Assembly (NCBI RefSeq): GCF_000401215.1
Contig: NZ_ASRV01000150.1
Coordinates: 1-64,000, forward strand
DNA: 64,000 bases
DNA from: Clostridium sartagoforme AAU1
Lineage (GTDB): Bacteria; Bacillota; Clostridia; Clostridiales; Clostridiaceae
Direction of reading: 5' to 3'
This document shows, in pieces, positions 8,758-18,904 of the stretch. A program made the position numbers and the translations under genes. The stretch's first letter is position 1; each line of letters begins with the position of its first letter. The notes below the pieces were generated by a model. That model had not been told where the DNA came from. It made no database searches and was given only the letters and a program-made list of their open reading frames with translations.

Positions 8758-10461
8758 TTATCTTTTAAGTTTAAATATATTTATTTCCTTTGTCATTTCT
8801 TTTGCCATTTTGCTTAGATTTTCTGCTGTTCCTGCAACTTCTTCAGATGATGAATTCATTTCTTCAGAAGCCGCTGCTATCTCTTCCGTAGATGCAGATA
8901 CCTCTTCAGCTACTTCTGAAGTAGATTCTACTTTTTGTAATATTATATTTTTATTTTCTTCTATACTAGCTGCTGATCTACTTACAGAATTGATTTGTGG
9001 AATAATCTCTGCAATAGCTCCTATCATCTTACTAATATTCACTATTGAGTTATTTACTTTATTAATTTGACTTTCTAATTCTGCATCCATAGTATCTGTG
9101 CTATTAATAAGTATTTCTGTTTTATCTGAAATATTTATTATTAATTTATTTATACTTTCAGAAGAAACTTTAGATTGCTCTGCAAGTTTTCTTATTTCAT
9201 CTGCTACTACTGCAAATCCTTTACCTGACTCCCCTGCTCTAGCTGCTTCGATTGCAGCATTTAATGCTAGTAAATTAGTTTGTTCTGCTATATCATTAAT
9301 TAAATTAGTTATTTCATTAATCTTTGATATATTTTTTCCCAATTCAACAATTAAATTAACAAAGTTATTAAAATCACCTTTCAACAATCCTAATTCTTTT
9401 ACAATTACTTGCATATTACTTTCATTATCTTCAGCCATTTTATCAACTTGATTAGCGTTATTATCTATATTTTTAATTGCAGAAACAATATCTTCTATTC
9501 GCTTTCCAAAGTCACTAAGTATATTACTAATATTTACAAGATCTTCTGTTTGTTCTCCAGAACCTCTAGCAACATCTTGCATAGCTAATGCAACATTTGA
9601 TGAAGATGATGTCATTTCTTCAGATACCGCTGACAGCCCTTCTGAACTTCTTTCTATAAATAAAGCTTTTTCTTTTATCTCTTCTAATAGACTCGATATA
9701 TTGCCTAATGTCTCTGCTAAAGCCTTTTTCATAACTCCGAACTCATTTTTACTATCGGTTTCTATATTAGGTGTAAAATCACCTTTAGCAATAGATTGTA
9801 ACTTGTTAATTATATCTTTTGCTGAATATTTTATACTTCTTCTTATAAAATAAGCAATAACTCCAAGTACTATTAAAGAAATGATTATAATAATTGTAAA
9901 AGTATTTATTACTTGATTATATATACTATCACTATTAAATTTTATCTTATCTGCATTAACTTTATTATATTTCATTAAACTTTCAATCGTTTTAGCTATA
10001 TTATTTCCATACTCATCAAAACTTTTTAAATCTTCACTTTTAATCTTTTCTCCCCTACTAGTGTAAGAATTAACCTTTTCCCATACTTCCATATACTGAT
10101 TATATTGCTTTTGAAAATAATTTAAAAATTTTACTTCATCATCATCCATATTGCTAGTTTTATATTTTTCTACATATTCTTGAATCTTCGCATCATATTC
10201 CTTTATTTTTTTGTTAAAATCCGGACTATACTCTATGTTTGATCTATTTATTTGAATCCTTATATTTAAATAATTTGCATTAATATCTGCAACGTCTGTA
10301 ATAGGAATTAACCTATACTCATATATTTTCTCTATATTATTATTAACTTTTTTAGTTTCTCTGATAGCTCTAACTCCAATAAGTAAAACCAGTGTAATTG
10401 CTAGCACGCTTAAAAGAGTCACTAAATTTGTTATTTTTATATCCTTTAATTTTTTAAACAT
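8758..10461 (-). CDS. Methyl-accepting chemotaxis protein
   Basis: Membrane receptor signalling to CheA/CheW. The 567 residues comprise TM1 (about 13-31), an extracellular four-helix-bundle sensor (about 35-184, fitting the 4HB_MCP type), TM2 (about 185-206), HAMP (207-260) and the long cytoplasmic coiled coil, with the conserved hairpin tip [41 protein letters not shown] 10461 follows ATGAGGAGA; the upstream in-frame extension would overlap the preceding gene. The gap to the upstream HD-GYP gene is only 25 bp, so the two are almost certainly co-transcribed, pairing chemosensing with c-di-GMP hydrolysis. Confidence 0.93.
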   Translation of the reverse strand: MFKKLKDIKITNLVTLLSVLAITLVLLIGVRAIRETKKVNNNIEKIYEYRLIPITDVADINANYLNIRIQINRSNIEYSPDFNKKIKEYDAKIQEYVEKYKTSNMDDDEVKFLNYFQKQYNQYMEVWEKVNSYTSRGEKIKSEDLKSFDEYGNNIAKTIESLMKYNKVNADKIKFNSDSIYNQVINTFTIIIIISLIVLGVIAYFIRRSIKYSAKDIINKLQSIAKGDFTPNIETDSKNEFGVMKKALAETLGNISSLLEEIKEKALFIERSSEGLSAVSEEMTSSSSNVALAMQDVARGSGEQTEDLVNISNILSDFGKRIEDIVSAIKNIDNNANQVDKMAEDNESNMQVIVKELGLLKGDFNNFVNLIVELGKNISKINEITNLINDIAEQTNLLALNAAIEAARAGESGKGFAVVADEIRKLAEQSKVSSESINKLIINISDKTEILINSTDTMDAELESQINKVNNSIVNISKMIGAIAEIIPQINSVSRSAASIEENKNIILQKVESTSEVAEEVSASTEEIAAASEEMNSSSEEVAGTAENLSKMAKEMTKEINIFKLKR

Positions 10462-10486
10462 ATTAATTCTCCTCATTTGTAATATC

Positions 10487-11371
10487 TTATATACTAGCCT
10501 TAAAATCATATTTCAAAATATTCTTTTTAAAAACTTTTATTATGTTATTATCTAATATCTCCATTCCATCGCTACTTAGATAGTTAACCGCTTCACTAGG
10601 CGATATTGACATTTTATATACTCTATCTGTTGTCATTGCATCATATACATCAGCAACAGCAACTATTTTTGAAGTAATGCCTACATAATCCGGTTTAGCC
10701 CTTAATGGATATCCGAGAGAATCTATTCTTTCATGGTGAAACAAAACTGCTTTTTTCACTTCTTGATTAAATTCACTAAAATTACTTAGCAAGAAATATC
10801 CATACAGAGTGTGTTTTTTAATTTCTTCATACTCTTCTGAAGTTAATTTAGTCTCTTTATTTAAAATTTCATGAGGTATATAAATTTTCCCTATATCATG
10901 TAATATTCCAGCTTGAGTTGCATTAATAACTTCTTTATTACTTTGATTCATCCATATTGCTATAAGCATTGAATAAAGTGATGTGTTTATACTATGTTTA
11001 AATGTATAATTATCAATTTTCTTTATTCTGTCTAATGCCTTTATTATGATTGGATTATCACTTATACTTTTACACATTTTAGATACATATTCTGTAATTT
11101 CATCATATATATGATCATTTTTATACAAAATACAAGTAAGAGTACTTTCAACTTCTTGTATTATTGTTTTATGTACCTTTTCATAATTATCAAAATTAGT
11201 AAGTGGATTATATATATTAATACTTATTATACCTAAATCAACTAAATACCTTTTTAATTTGCAATTAAGTACTGTATCTTTTTCTAATATAATATTACCA
11301 TATGCATCATAAATATCTTCAGCTAGCTTGTCTCCATTTATACTATTTGATGTAGGTATATTAATTGTCAT
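10487..11371 (-). CDS. HD-GYP domain c-di-GMP phosphodiesterase
   Basis: Predicted to hydrolyse c-di-GMP. The 294 residues hold an N-terminal region with no recognised sensor (about 1-110) and an HD-GYP domain: H126, HD at 158-159 in LHDIGK, H187, [11 protein letters not shown] at 212-222 and D241 in VADVYDAMT. All metal ligands and the GYP signature are present, so it should be active. ATG 11371 follows TGGAGG; the frame continues 12 codons upstream without a better site. First gene of an operon with the chemoreceptor, divergent from the ComFB and GGDEF genes. Confidence 0.9.
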   Translation of the reverse strand: MTINIPTSNSINGDKLAEDIYDAYGNIILEKDTVLNCKLKRYLVDLGIISINIYNPLTNFDNYEKVHKTIIQEVESTLTCILYKNDHIYDEITEYVSKMCKSISDNPIIIKALDRIKKIDNYTFKHSINTSLYSMLIAIWMNQSNKEVINATQAGILHDIGKIYIPHEILNKETKLTSEEYEEIKKHTLYGYFLLSNFSEFNQEVKKAVLFHHERIDSLGYPLRAKPDYVGITSKIVAVADVYDAMTTDRVYKMSISPSEAVNYLSSDGMEILDNNIIKVFKKNILKYDFKASI

Positions 11372-11407
11372 CGTATCCTGCCTCCATATTAATCTTTTTA
11401 TATCCAC

Positions 11408-11906
11408 TATATATTACCTCTTGTAAATGTTTTCTTAAGATTGCCTAAGATTACTCTTATCAATTCTCATAATTATCTATAATTGAATTTTTAACTCAGT
11501 TTATATTATTTCGAAAAAGTTTTTATTCCCTATTATAATTTAATAATATTATTTTTATAACCTTCTCAATTCCGCTTTAATTGTAGCATTTTATCCTATT
11601 TTGTCAATGCTTGTTGTTTCAAAATCATTTATACTTTTTGTTTTATTTTGTCGTATTTTGTTTTATGCCATGTATTTATTTTCATTTATAGTATAATATT
11701 CACAGTTATTATTTTTAAGAAATTTAGTTTTTTAGCCTTTACTCTATATTTAGATGTGAAACTTTAAATGTCGAAAAATAATTTTAAATTTCTAATAAAA
11801 TTTTAGTATTAGATATAACTCTTATCATATTATTAGCAATAGAGATATAAATAATATAAAAATAATAATTTGCTTATTGCTTTAAATTTAACAATTAATT
11901 TTATAT
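11408..11906. promoter_or_regulatory. Long divergent regulatory region with a Spo0A-like box
   Basis: About 500 bp without genes between the HD-GYP and ComFB operons. A perfect 0A-box core, TGTCGAAA, lies at 11769-11776. TATAAT occurs near 11693 (plus strand) without an obvious -35. An AGCAATA/TATTGCT stem is present at about 11837-11880. No match to the conserved core of a c-di-GMP riboswitch was seen. Confidence 0.35.
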
Positions 11907-11947
11907 AATAATAGAAGTTATGGATAATACTTCTATTATTGTTTTTT
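11907..11947 (+). terminator. Terminator-like hairpin in the comFB leader
   Basis: AATAATAGAAGT (11907-11918) and its exact complement (11929-11940) form a 12-bp stem followed by GTTTTTT. It ends about 35 bp before the comFB start codon, so it must either be bypassed, act as an attenuator, or end an upstream small RNA. Confidence 0.7.
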
Positions 11948-11981
11948 ATATAAATACTCTAAAATTGGAAGGAGGGGTATC

Positions 11982-12242
11982 TTGCTTAGAAATTATATGG
12001 AAGTAATAGTTGATAATTTGTTAACATCTATTCTTAGTGAATATAAAGATATATGTAAGTGCAAAGTATGTATTGAAGATATAAAAGCAATAACTTTAAA
12101 TAATCTACAGCCCTTATATATTTCTACCGAAAAAGGCTATACTTACACCAAAATCAATGAATTGAAAATTCAATTTAAAACTACCGTTATAAGTGAAATA
12201 ATTAAGTCAATTGATATAGTATATAACAATCCAAATCACTAA
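11982..12242 (+). CDS. ComFB family protein
   Basis: Small cytosolic protein of the late-competence ComFB family (86 residues), with the characteristic start LRNYMEVIVDNLLTSIL and a CKCKVCIEDIKAITLNNLQP core holding three cysteines. I chose TTG 11982 after GGAGGGG because conservation begins at LxNYME; ATG 11997 is an alternative. ComFB proteins have recently been proposed as cyclic-dinucleotide receptors in other bacteria (established there, not shown here). Its position beside a GGDEF gene and opposite an HD-GYP gene fits that role. Confidence 0.8.
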   Translation: MLRNYMEVIVDNLLTSILSEYKDICKCKVCIEDIKAITLNNLQPLYISTEKGYTYTKINELKIQFKTTVISEIIKSIDIVYNNPNH

Positions 12243-12312
12243 CATCAATTGATATATCTTTTAATTGTATAGTATAAAAGCAAGTTAAAACAATTTTTAA
12301 GGATGATATATA

Positions 12313-13782
12313 ATGTATAATAATCATAACCTATCATTAAGCTATAAAATACTTGAAAAAAAACTTGATTTTCAAAAAGAAAATTTATTAATTGCACTAG
12401 ATCGAATACGAATTTCATGCATTGGAATATTATCTATTAATATGTATTATTTCTACTGCTACTTCTTCTTATTAAAAGATGTTAGTAAGCATTTTAAATT
12501 AGTATTACTATTTGTTCATTCAAGCGGATTTATTTTATCTTCATTATTTTTAATTTTTTATAAAAAGATAAAAATTTATAATAATATTTCTATATTACGG
12601 TTTATTTATAGATTATTTATTATAATACTGTTACTTGCTGGATCTCTTCCCCTTATTATTAATTATAAATTTGTAAATAGTATTGATTCATATGCAATCA
12701 TGATGTTAATTTCAGCAGTATGGTTTCCTTTTGAACATATATTTATGATTACAGCTTTTATAATTAATCATATAATACTTATGTTAGGGATTAATATGCA
12801 TTTTTCTAATAGCCTTATATCTATATTATCAAAACAAATTAATGCTAATACAATATTGTTAGCATCGATTCTATTATGTTATTCTTTGCATAAGAATAGA
12901 TTAAAAGAATTTAGCAACAAATGTCATCTTATTGAAAGTGAGCATAATTTTAAAAAATTATTTAATGCAAATCCACAGCCCTTATTTATAAGCCAATACA
13001 AAGATGATAAAATTATAACTTCAAATAATAAGGCATCTATATTTTTAGGATATAGTAATGATGAATTTAATAAAATATCTTTAGGTGATTTATATAAAAA
13101 TGAAAAAGATAAATATAATATGTTAGAGAATATTCTCAGTAAATCTAAGATTAAAGAATGTATTGTAGAGTATAAGTGTAAATCTGGTAATATTAAATGG
13201 GTAATTACAAATCATGAATTAATTGAATATTATGGAGAAGAATGTATCTTAACAAGTATTACAGATATTACAAATTTAAAAAAAATTGAAGATGAATTAC
13301 TAAATCGCGCCTCCATGGATTCACTTACTGGTGTTTTGAATAGATACTCTGGAATTAAAATTCTTGAATATAATCTTAGTCTCTGTAAGAATATAGGTGC
13401 TTCATTATCATTATGCTTTATAGATATAAATGATTTAAAATTAGTAAATGATACCTATGGACATAGCGAAGGTGATATATTAATTAGAACGGTTTGTGAG
13501 TTGATACAAAAAAATATAAGCTCTTCAGATATTATCTATAGATATGGTGGAGATGAATTTATAATTTTATTTCCATTTAAAGATGAAACCTATGCTGAGA
13601 ACATATGGAATTCTATAAAAAATGATTTTCAAAAATATAACTTTTCCCAATTGAAGCCCTATTCTGTTAGTGCGAGTCATGGAGTATTTGAATTTAATAA
13701 TAGTATTGATTATACAACAGAAGAAATTTTACACTTAGCAGATAAAAAAATGTATTTAGAGAAGCTTATGAAAAAGTCATGA
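12313..13782 (+). CDS. Membrane PAS-GGDEF diguanylate cyclase
   Basis: Predicted to make c-di-GMP from GTP. The 489 residues comprise about six hydrophobic segments (35-200), a PAS domain (about 210-325, ending at the typical TDITNLKKIEDEL) and a GGDEF domain with the intact signature RYGGDEF at 410-416. The position four residues ahead of the signature, where an inhibitory RxxD site would sit, reads SSSD, so product inhibition through an I-site is unlikely. The ATG follows AAGGATG. It lies 70 bp downstream of comFB and is probably co-transcribed. Confidence 0.92.
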   Translation: MYNNHNLSLSYKILEKKLDFQKENLLIALDRIRISCIGILSINMYYFYCYFFLLKDVSKHFKLVLLFVHSSGFILSSLFLIFYKKIKIYNNISILRFIYRLFIIILLLAGSLPLIINYKFVNSIDSYAIMMLISAVWFPFEHIFMITAFIINHIILMLGINMHFSNSLISILSKQINANTILLASILLCYSLHKNRLKEFSNKCHLIESEHNFKKLFNANPQPLFISQYKDDKIITSNNKASIFLGYSNDEFNKISLGDLYKNEKDKYNMLENILSKSKIKECIVEYKCKSGNIKWVITNHELIEYYGEECILTSITDITNLKKIEDELLNRASMDSLTGVLNRYSGIKILEYNLSLCKNIGASLSLCFIDINDLKLVNDTYGHSEGDILIRTVCELIQKNISSSDIIYRYGGDEFIILFPFKDETYAENIWNSIKNDFQKYNFSQLKPYSVSASHGVFEFNNSIDYTTEEILHLADKKMYLEKLMKKS

Positions 13783-13811
13783 TATAGACTTTATTTATAT
13801 CATGACTTTTA
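13771..13811. terminator. Terminator of the GGDEF gene
   Basis: AAAAGTCATGATATA and its complement surround a short loop, with the stop codon inside the left arm and a TTTT run after the right arm. Confidence 0.85.
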
Positions 13812-13858
13812 TCTTAATTATTCTTTTTAATAAAACTCTATAAGCTAATAAGATTTTA

Positions 13859-14413
13859 TTAAAAAGACTTAAATATTTCTTTTTTTGCACCACAGACTGG
13901 ACATTTTTCTACATTATCTCCAATTTCAGTGAAACCGCAAATTGGACATATATAGATAGTCTCACTACCTATATCTTTTTGCTGTTTTGCCATATCTTGT
14001 GCATCTTTGAACATCTTAGCATGAATTTTTTCTGCTTCTAAAGCATAATGAAATGATCTTTGCGCATCAGATTCTTTTTGAAACTTAGCTGTTTCTAAAT
14101 AAACAGGATACATTTGATCTATTTCATGTAATTCTCCATCAATTGCACCTTGAAGATTTTCAACTATATTTGTATGACCAAATACAGCTCCAGCAACTAC
14201 TGTTTTATCTTCAACCTTATCATTTAGTACATTAAAATGATTCTTAGCATGACACCACTCTGCATAAGCAATTCCCCTAAAAAGTCTAGCTATATTTGGA
14301 TACCCATCCTTTTCTGCTGAATCACCCCAAATAGTATAACGCATATGAGCCATACTTTCTCCACCATATGCTGAACTTAAAAAATCTACTGTCATCGCAT
14401 TATTTACTGACAT
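13859..14413 (-). CDS. rbr: Rubrerythrin
   Basis: Non-haem iron peroxidase that reduces H2O2 using electrons from rubredoxin or NADH oxidoreductases in anaerobes. The 184 residues give a ferritin-like di-iron domain (about 1-145, E20, E53 in YAEWCHAKNH, the E-rich DGELHEI, and EAEKIHAKMF) followed by a rubredoxin-like domain with CPICGF and CPVCGA. ATG 14413 lies 10 nt after AAGGGA; a GTG three codons upstream is too close to that site. A rubredoxin gene lies in the same window at 55943. Confidence 0.95.
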   Translation of the reverse strand: MSVNNAMTVDFLSSAYGGESMAHMRYTIWGDSAEKDGYPNIARLFRGIAYAEWCHAKNHFNVLNDKVEDKTVVAGAVFGHTNIVENLQGAIDGELHEIDQMYPVYLETAKFQKESDAQRSFHYALEAEKIHAKMFKDAQDMAKQQKDIGSETIYICPICGFTEIGDNVEKCPVCGAKKEIFKSF

Positions 14414-14559
14414 TATAAACACATCCCTTCATGATATATTATTATTATTTCAAAAAAGGAAATTTTAATTCATTTATATATAAACTTTCTATAAGCATAG
14501 GAAAAGGGCTGATAAATACTTTATATTCTTATATTTTTTACATATATTTTTAATAACTA

Positions 14560-15066
14560 TTATCCCATTGTTTGAATGACCCATGGAATTCCATAGGATA
14601 TTATAGTCATTATTACTGTTGCGATTATTAAACCTACAAATATCGCTAAGGATGCCTTCTTTGTTTTTATTCCAAGTAATGACGCTATAAGTGCACCTGT
14701 CCATGCCCCTGTTCCTGGTAAAGGTACACCAACAAATAATGCAAGTCCCCAAAATTCATATTTCTGAATTTGCTCACTTTTAGCCATTGATTTTTCCTCT
14801 AATTTTTCAACTGTAGCTTTAAATAATTTGGTCTTTTTCATCCAATTAAATATTGGGGTAATAAAAAACAAAATGAATGGAATAGGAACTATATTTCCTA
14901 AAACGCATAAGAATATAGCTTTAAATACTCCTATACCTAATAAAGAGGCCGCAACTAATCCACCTCTCAACTCTAAAATAGGTACCATAGATATTATAAA
15001 CACCACAAGCTCCTTTGGCATAAAACTTAATGTGCTAGTAAACCAATTAATTAATGAATCTGTCAT
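14560..15066 (-). CDS. Small multidrug export family membrane protein (COG2426)
   Basis: Integral membrane protein of 168 residues with about four or five hydrophobic segments. The paired motifs PILELRGGLVAA and PLPGTGAWTGALIASLLG are typical of the Sm_multidrug_ex family. The substrate is unproven; the family name rests on limited data. Monocistronic on the minus strand between rubrerythrin and the serine operon. No clear terminator lies downstream. Confidence 0.8.
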   Translation of the reverse strand: MTDSLINWFTSTLSFMPKELVVFIISMVPILELRGGLVAASLLGIGVFKAIFLCVLGNIVPIPFILFFITPIFNWMKKTKLFKATVEKLEEKSMAKSEQIQKYEFWGLALFVGVPLPGTGAWTGALIASLLGIKTKKASLAIFVGLIIATVIMTIISYGIPWVIQTMG

Positions 15067-15249
15067 AATATGCTCCTTATACTATATATTTCTTTAAATT
15101 TTATTTTTAAAAATATGCTTATTTACATATATATAAGATTACATAATAAATACATAGTATTCAAGTCTTTATTTTTAATACTTAACAATCTTTTATTATA
15201 AATTGAAAAAAACTTATTTTAAATGAAAAATAGTCTAAGTTTTACATAA

Positions 15250-15282
15250 TAAAAGAAACTCAGATAAACTGAGTTTCTAACA
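15250..15282 (-). terminator. Terminator of the serine operon
   Basis: AGAAACTCAG and its complement (15255-15264, 15270-15279) form a 10-bp stem followed on the minus strand by TTTTATTATG. Confidence 0.85.
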
Positions 15283-15311
15283 TATTTTTTGATATTATAA
15301 ATTTATATAAA

Positions 15312-16547
15312 TTAGAACTTGTGAATAAATAATCCACTTCTAGGCTTTGGTTCAAACCATGTTGATTTTGGTGGCATTATTTTTCCACTATCTGCAATAT
15401 CCATAATATCATCAGTTGTTGTTGCATACATAGAAAAGCTCACTTTCATATCTGTATCTGCTCTTCTTTCAAGTTCCTTTAATCCTCTTATCCCACCAAT
15501 GAATTTTATTCTCTTTGATTTTCTTGGATCATCAATTCCTAGTATTGGTCTTAAAAGATTGTTTTGAAGAATTGATACATCTAATTGATCTACTGGATCT
15601 TCTGGATTAAATATTCCCTCTTTAGCCTCTAATAAATACCACTGTTTTTCTAAATACATTCCAAAAGTGTGTTTTTCTTTAGGCTTAACTGGTTCATTAC
15701 TTTCAGTAACTACAAAAATTTCACTTACCTTATTTAAAAACTCTTCTCTTGAAAGTCCATTTAAATCTTTAACGGTTCTATTGTAATCTAAAACTTCAAG
15801 CTCGCTATCTGGATATGAAATAGATAAGAAATAATTAAACTCCTCTTCTCCAGTATAATCTTCCTTTTCTGCTCTTTTTATATGACCTACTTTTACTGCT
15901 GATGCAGATCTATGATGTCCATCTGCAATATATAAATATTCTACTGATTTAAATAATTCATTTATTTTAATTACTGTATTTTCATCATCCACGATCCATA
16001 CAGTATGACATACCTCATCTTCTGATTTAAAATCATATATTGGTTCTCTCTTTATCCATTCATTTATAATATTTGAAATATCCTTGTTTTCTCTATAAGT
16101 TAAGAATATAGGTCCTGTATGAGCTTCACATTTATATACATGATTAATTCTATCTATTTCTTTATCTTCTCTTGTCAGTTCATGTTTTTTTATTATATTG
16201 TTAGTATAATCATCTATTGATGCACATCCAACAAGACCAACCTGGCTTCTTCCTTTCATAACTTGTCTATAGATATAATAATTAGGCTTTTCATCTTCTA
16301 TATAAAATCTATTTTTAATCATACTATCTAGATTTTCTTTAGCCTTATCATACACCCTATCATCATAAGGATCTATATCTTTTGGTAAATCTATTTCTGC
16401 TTTATCTACATGCAAAAATGAATATGGATTATCCTTAACCATTTCCCTAGCTTCATCACTATCCATTACATCATAAGGAAGTGCCGCTATTTTATCCGCT
16501 AATTCTTTTATAGGTCTTATTCCTCTAAAAGGTTTAATAATTGCCAT
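15312..16547 (-). CDS. DUF1015 family protein of the serine operon
   Basis: Cytosolic protein of 411 residues of the DUF1015 family (COG4198), recognised from its N-terminus IKPFRGIRP and ALPYDVMDSDEAR and the internal blocks KKHELTREDKEIDR, EAHTGPIF and IADGHHRSASA. The enzymatic role is not established. It is the third gene of an operon with a phosphoglycerate dehydrogenase (17 bp gap) and a class V aminotransferase. The operon lacks a recognisable phosphoserine phosphatase, so a role at that step is a reasonable hypothesis, nothing more. ATG follows AGGAGG-like bases. Confidence 0.85.
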   Translation of the reverse strand: MAIIKPFRGIRPIKELADKIAALPYDVMDSDEAREMVKDNPYSFLHVDKAEIDLPKDIDPYDDRVYDKAKENLDSMIKNRFYIEDEKPNYYIYRQVMKGRSQVGLVGCASIDDYTNNIIKKHELTREDKEIDRINHVYKCEAHTGPIFLTYRENKDISNIINEWIKREPIYDFKSEDEVCHTVWIVDDENTVIKINELFKSVEYLYIADGHHRSASAVKVGHIKRAEKEDYTGEEEFNYFLSISYPDSELEVLDYNRTVKDLNGLSREEFLNKVSEIFVVTESNEPVKPKEKHTFGMYLEKQWYLLEAKEGIFNPEDPVDQLDVSILQNNLLRPILGIDDPRKSKRIKFIGGIRGLKELERRADTDMKVSFSMYATTTDDIMDIADSGKIMPPKSTWFEPKPRSGLFIHKF

Positions 16548-16564
16548 TAAAATTCCTCCTATAT

Positions 16565-17476
16565 TTATAGCTTAGTAAAAAAATCCTTTATAACTGAAAC
16601 TACTTCTTCTCCTATTCTATCTTGAGCTTCCATTGTTGATGCTCCTATATGAGGAGTGCAGCTTACTCTTGGATGATTAACTAAGATTTCATTTGTGTTT
16701 GGCTCTACTTCAAATACATCTATACCTGCCCCTGCAATTTTCCCACTATCTAAAGCTTCTAGTAAAGCTTCTTCATCTACAACTTTACCTCTTGCACAAT
16801 TTATTATATAAGCCCCATCTTTCATTAAATTTAACTCTTCTTTTCTGATTAATGTCCCATTTTCTTTATCATAAGGAACATGTAGAGAAATAAAATCCGA
16901 TTTTCTGAGTAAATCATTTAATTCCAAAAACTCATACTTTACATCATCTTGTTTTCCAAATACATCATTATAAATAACATTCATTCCTAATGCTGTTGCC
17001 TTATTAGCTAGGGATTTACCTATCCTACCCATTCCTATTATCCCTAAAGTTTTCCCACTAATTTCAATGCCTTCATATTTCTTCTTGTTCCATTCACCAT
17101 TTCTCATAGTGTAATTTGATGTTCCTATAAACCTTGCCACTGCAAACATATGAGCTAATGCTAATTCAGCAACTGAGTCTGAACTGGCATTTGGAGTATT
17201 CTTTACGGTGATGCCTTGTTCATGTGCTGAATATATATCTATATTATCTATTCCAACTCCAGCTCTTATTATTAATTTTAATTTTCCACCTGATGCCTTT
17301 TCTAATACTTCCTTAGTTACTTTTGTTGCTGATCTTATAACTAAAGCATCAAACTCCTTAAGCTTTTCCCCTAAAATTACTTTATCATAATGCTCATCAG
17401 TAACACTAAAACCTAATTTTATTAATTCATTAATTGCATTTTCCTGCAAACCATCACTTACTAATATTTTGTACAC
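16565..17476 (-). CDS. serA: D-3-phosphoglycerate dehydrogenase (short form)
   Basis: Oxidises 3-phosphoglycerate to 3-phosphohydroxypyruvate with NAD, the first step of serine synthesis. The 303 residues contain the NAD loop LGIIGMGRIGKSLA (about 145), the catalytic Arg in NCARGKVVDEEAL, and the catalytic His in PHIGAST near the C-terminus. There is no ACT or ASB domain, so feedback by serine through ACT is not expected. Lies 177 bp from the upstream aminotransferase; the gap holds an AT-rich dyad. Confidence 0.92.
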   Translation of the reverse strand: MYKILVSDGLQENAINELIKLGFSVTDEHYDKVILGEKLKEFDALVIRSATKVTKEVLEKASGGKLKLIIRAGVGIDNIDIYSAHEQGITVKNTPNASSDSVAELALAHMFAVARFIGTSNYTMRNGEWNKKKYEGIEISGKTLGIIGMGRIGKSLANKATALGMNVIYNDVFGKQDDVKYEFLELNDLLRKSDFISLHVPYDKENGTLIRKEELNLMKDGAYIINCARGKVVDEEALLEALDSGKIAGAGIDVFEVEPNTNEILVNHPRVSCTPHIGASTMEAQDRIGEEVVSVIKDFFTKL

Positions 17477-17504
17477 GTTAATACCCCCAGTTTATTTAAT
17501 TAAT

Positions 17505-17566
17505 AATTGATAATTAACAATGGTTTCACAAAATAAAACCACTTACTCTGTTAATTGTTAATTATA
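17505..17566. repeat. AT-rich inverted repeat between serC-like gene and serA
   Basis: A dyad built from ATAATTAACAA and TTGTTAATTAT frames a CACAAAATAAAACCAC segment. Its arms resemble the ATTGTTAATTATTAA edges of repeats at 18905-19035 and 23200-23270. It could form a hairpin between the two genes. Confidence 0.45.
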
Positions 17567-17653
17567 ATAATAAGAGTCTAGAATCTAATCTAAACCCTTA
17601 TTTATACTTTCTAGCCACATTTATTGCTTATTACTTAAATATACTTATCTAAA

Positions 17654-18730
17654 TTATTCTAATCCTAAAATATCATTTATATTAATTAATAGCTCTTGTA
17701 TTTCTTCCATTTTGCAATCTGCCATATGAGCAATTCTAAAAGTTTTATCTTTTAAACTTCCATATCCATTAGATATTTGGAAGCCTCTCTTTGCTAATTC
17801 TTTATTTAAAAATGAAACATCTATTTCTCTGTTATTTTTAACAGTTGTTAAAGTATTAGATAAATAATTCTCATCTGGAAATAATTCAAAATACTTTTTC
17901 GCCCATTCCCTAACTACTTTTGCCATTTCTAAATGTCTTGCAAATCTATTTTCTAAGCCCTCCTTATTTAATATATAGTCTAGTTGATAATCTAGAGCAT
18001 ACATATGTGATATAGAAGGTGTTGATGGATATTGATAATCCTTCTTTTGTATATACTTATATAGTGATAACAAGTCCAAATAAAAACCTCTGTTAGGAAC
18101 TTTCTCTGCTCTTTCTTTTGCCTTATTTGAAAAAGTGCATATTGCCATTCCAGGAGGCAGCCCTATTGCCTTTTGAGTTGAAGTTATACAAATATCTATT
18201 CCACATTTATCGACTTCTATCTTTGTTCCTGCTGCTGAACTTACTGTATCTACTATAAAAATAATATCAGAATATTTCTTTATGACTTCTCCTATTTTAT
18301 CTATTGGATTCATAACTCCTGTAGATGTTTCATTATGAGTTACTGCTACCAAATCATAATTACCAGTTTTTAATACCTTATCAACCATTTCAGGCGTAAC
18401 AGCTTTTCCCATTTCTACTTCAAACAAGTCTGCAGAAACATTATTCGAAGTCGCCATTTCATACCATCTCTTTCCGAATGCCCCAACGGAAAATACAGCT
18501 GCTTTCTTTGCTGTACAGCATCTTATAGCTCCTTCCATAAGTCCACTACCTGATGTAGTTGAAAGTAATATTTCACTTTCTGTGAAAAAAACCTTTCTTA
18601 AATTATTGCTTATTCTTCTTTGAAGCTCAGAAGCTTCTTTGCTTCTATGACCAATCATAGGTCTTGCCATTTGTTCTAAAACATCTGGCTTAACTTCTAC
18701 TGGCCCAGGAATAAATAGCTTTTTATGCAT
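17654..18730 (-). CDS. Class V aminotransferase, phosphoserine/serine type (SerC role)
   Basis: PLP enzyme of 358 residues in the alanine-glyoxylate/serine-pyruvate aminotransferase branch. Visible are the substrate loop FIPGPVEVKPDVLEQM, the TTSGSGLMEGAI phosphate region, the PLP aspartate in FIVDTVSSAAG and the Schiff-base lysine in TSTQKAIGLPPG. It probably converts 3-phosphohydroxypyruvate and glutamate to phosphoserine, because it heads an operon with serA; sequence alone would also allow alanine-glyoxylate aminotransferase. No T-box or other riboswitch is seen upstream. Confidence 0.85.
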   Translation of the reverse strand: MHKKLFIPGPVEVKPDVLEQMARPMIGHRSKEASELQRRISNNLRKVFFTESEILLSTTSGSGLMEGAIRCCTAKKAAVFSVGAFGKRWYEMATSNNVSADLFEVEMGKAVTPEMVDKVLKTGNYDLVAVTHNETSTGVMNPIDKIGEVIKKYSDIIFIVDTVSSAAGTKIEVDKCGIDICITSTQKAIGLPPGMAICTFSNKAKERAEKVPNRGFYLDLLSLYKYIQKKDYQYPSTPSISHMYALDYQLDYILNKEGLENRFARHLEMAKVVREWAKKYFELFPDENYLSNTLTTVKNNREIDVSFLNKELAKRGFQISNGYGSLKDKTFRIAHMADCKMEEIQELLININDILGLE

Positions 18731-18904
18731 TATGACTCTCCCCCATTATATTTTTATTTATTGCTTAATTTTATTATTGATAATTTTACTACTTTTTCGA
18801 ATTATTAACAACTACTTTGTTAATAATTTACTAACTTTTTATCATATTATGTAATTATCATTAATTTGAACACTAGTTTAATAAATTGCAGAACAACTTA
18901 TTTT

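Noticed and set aside
11408-11981. c-di-GMP riboswitch in the ComFB leader
   Set aside because: Expected because of the neighbouring genes, but the conserved GEMM core is not present; only a plain terminator-like hairpin is seen.
14489-14752. Minus-strand frame of 87 codons overlapping the small exporter gene
   Set aside because: Out-of-frame shadow of the exporter gene; no domain and no start signal.
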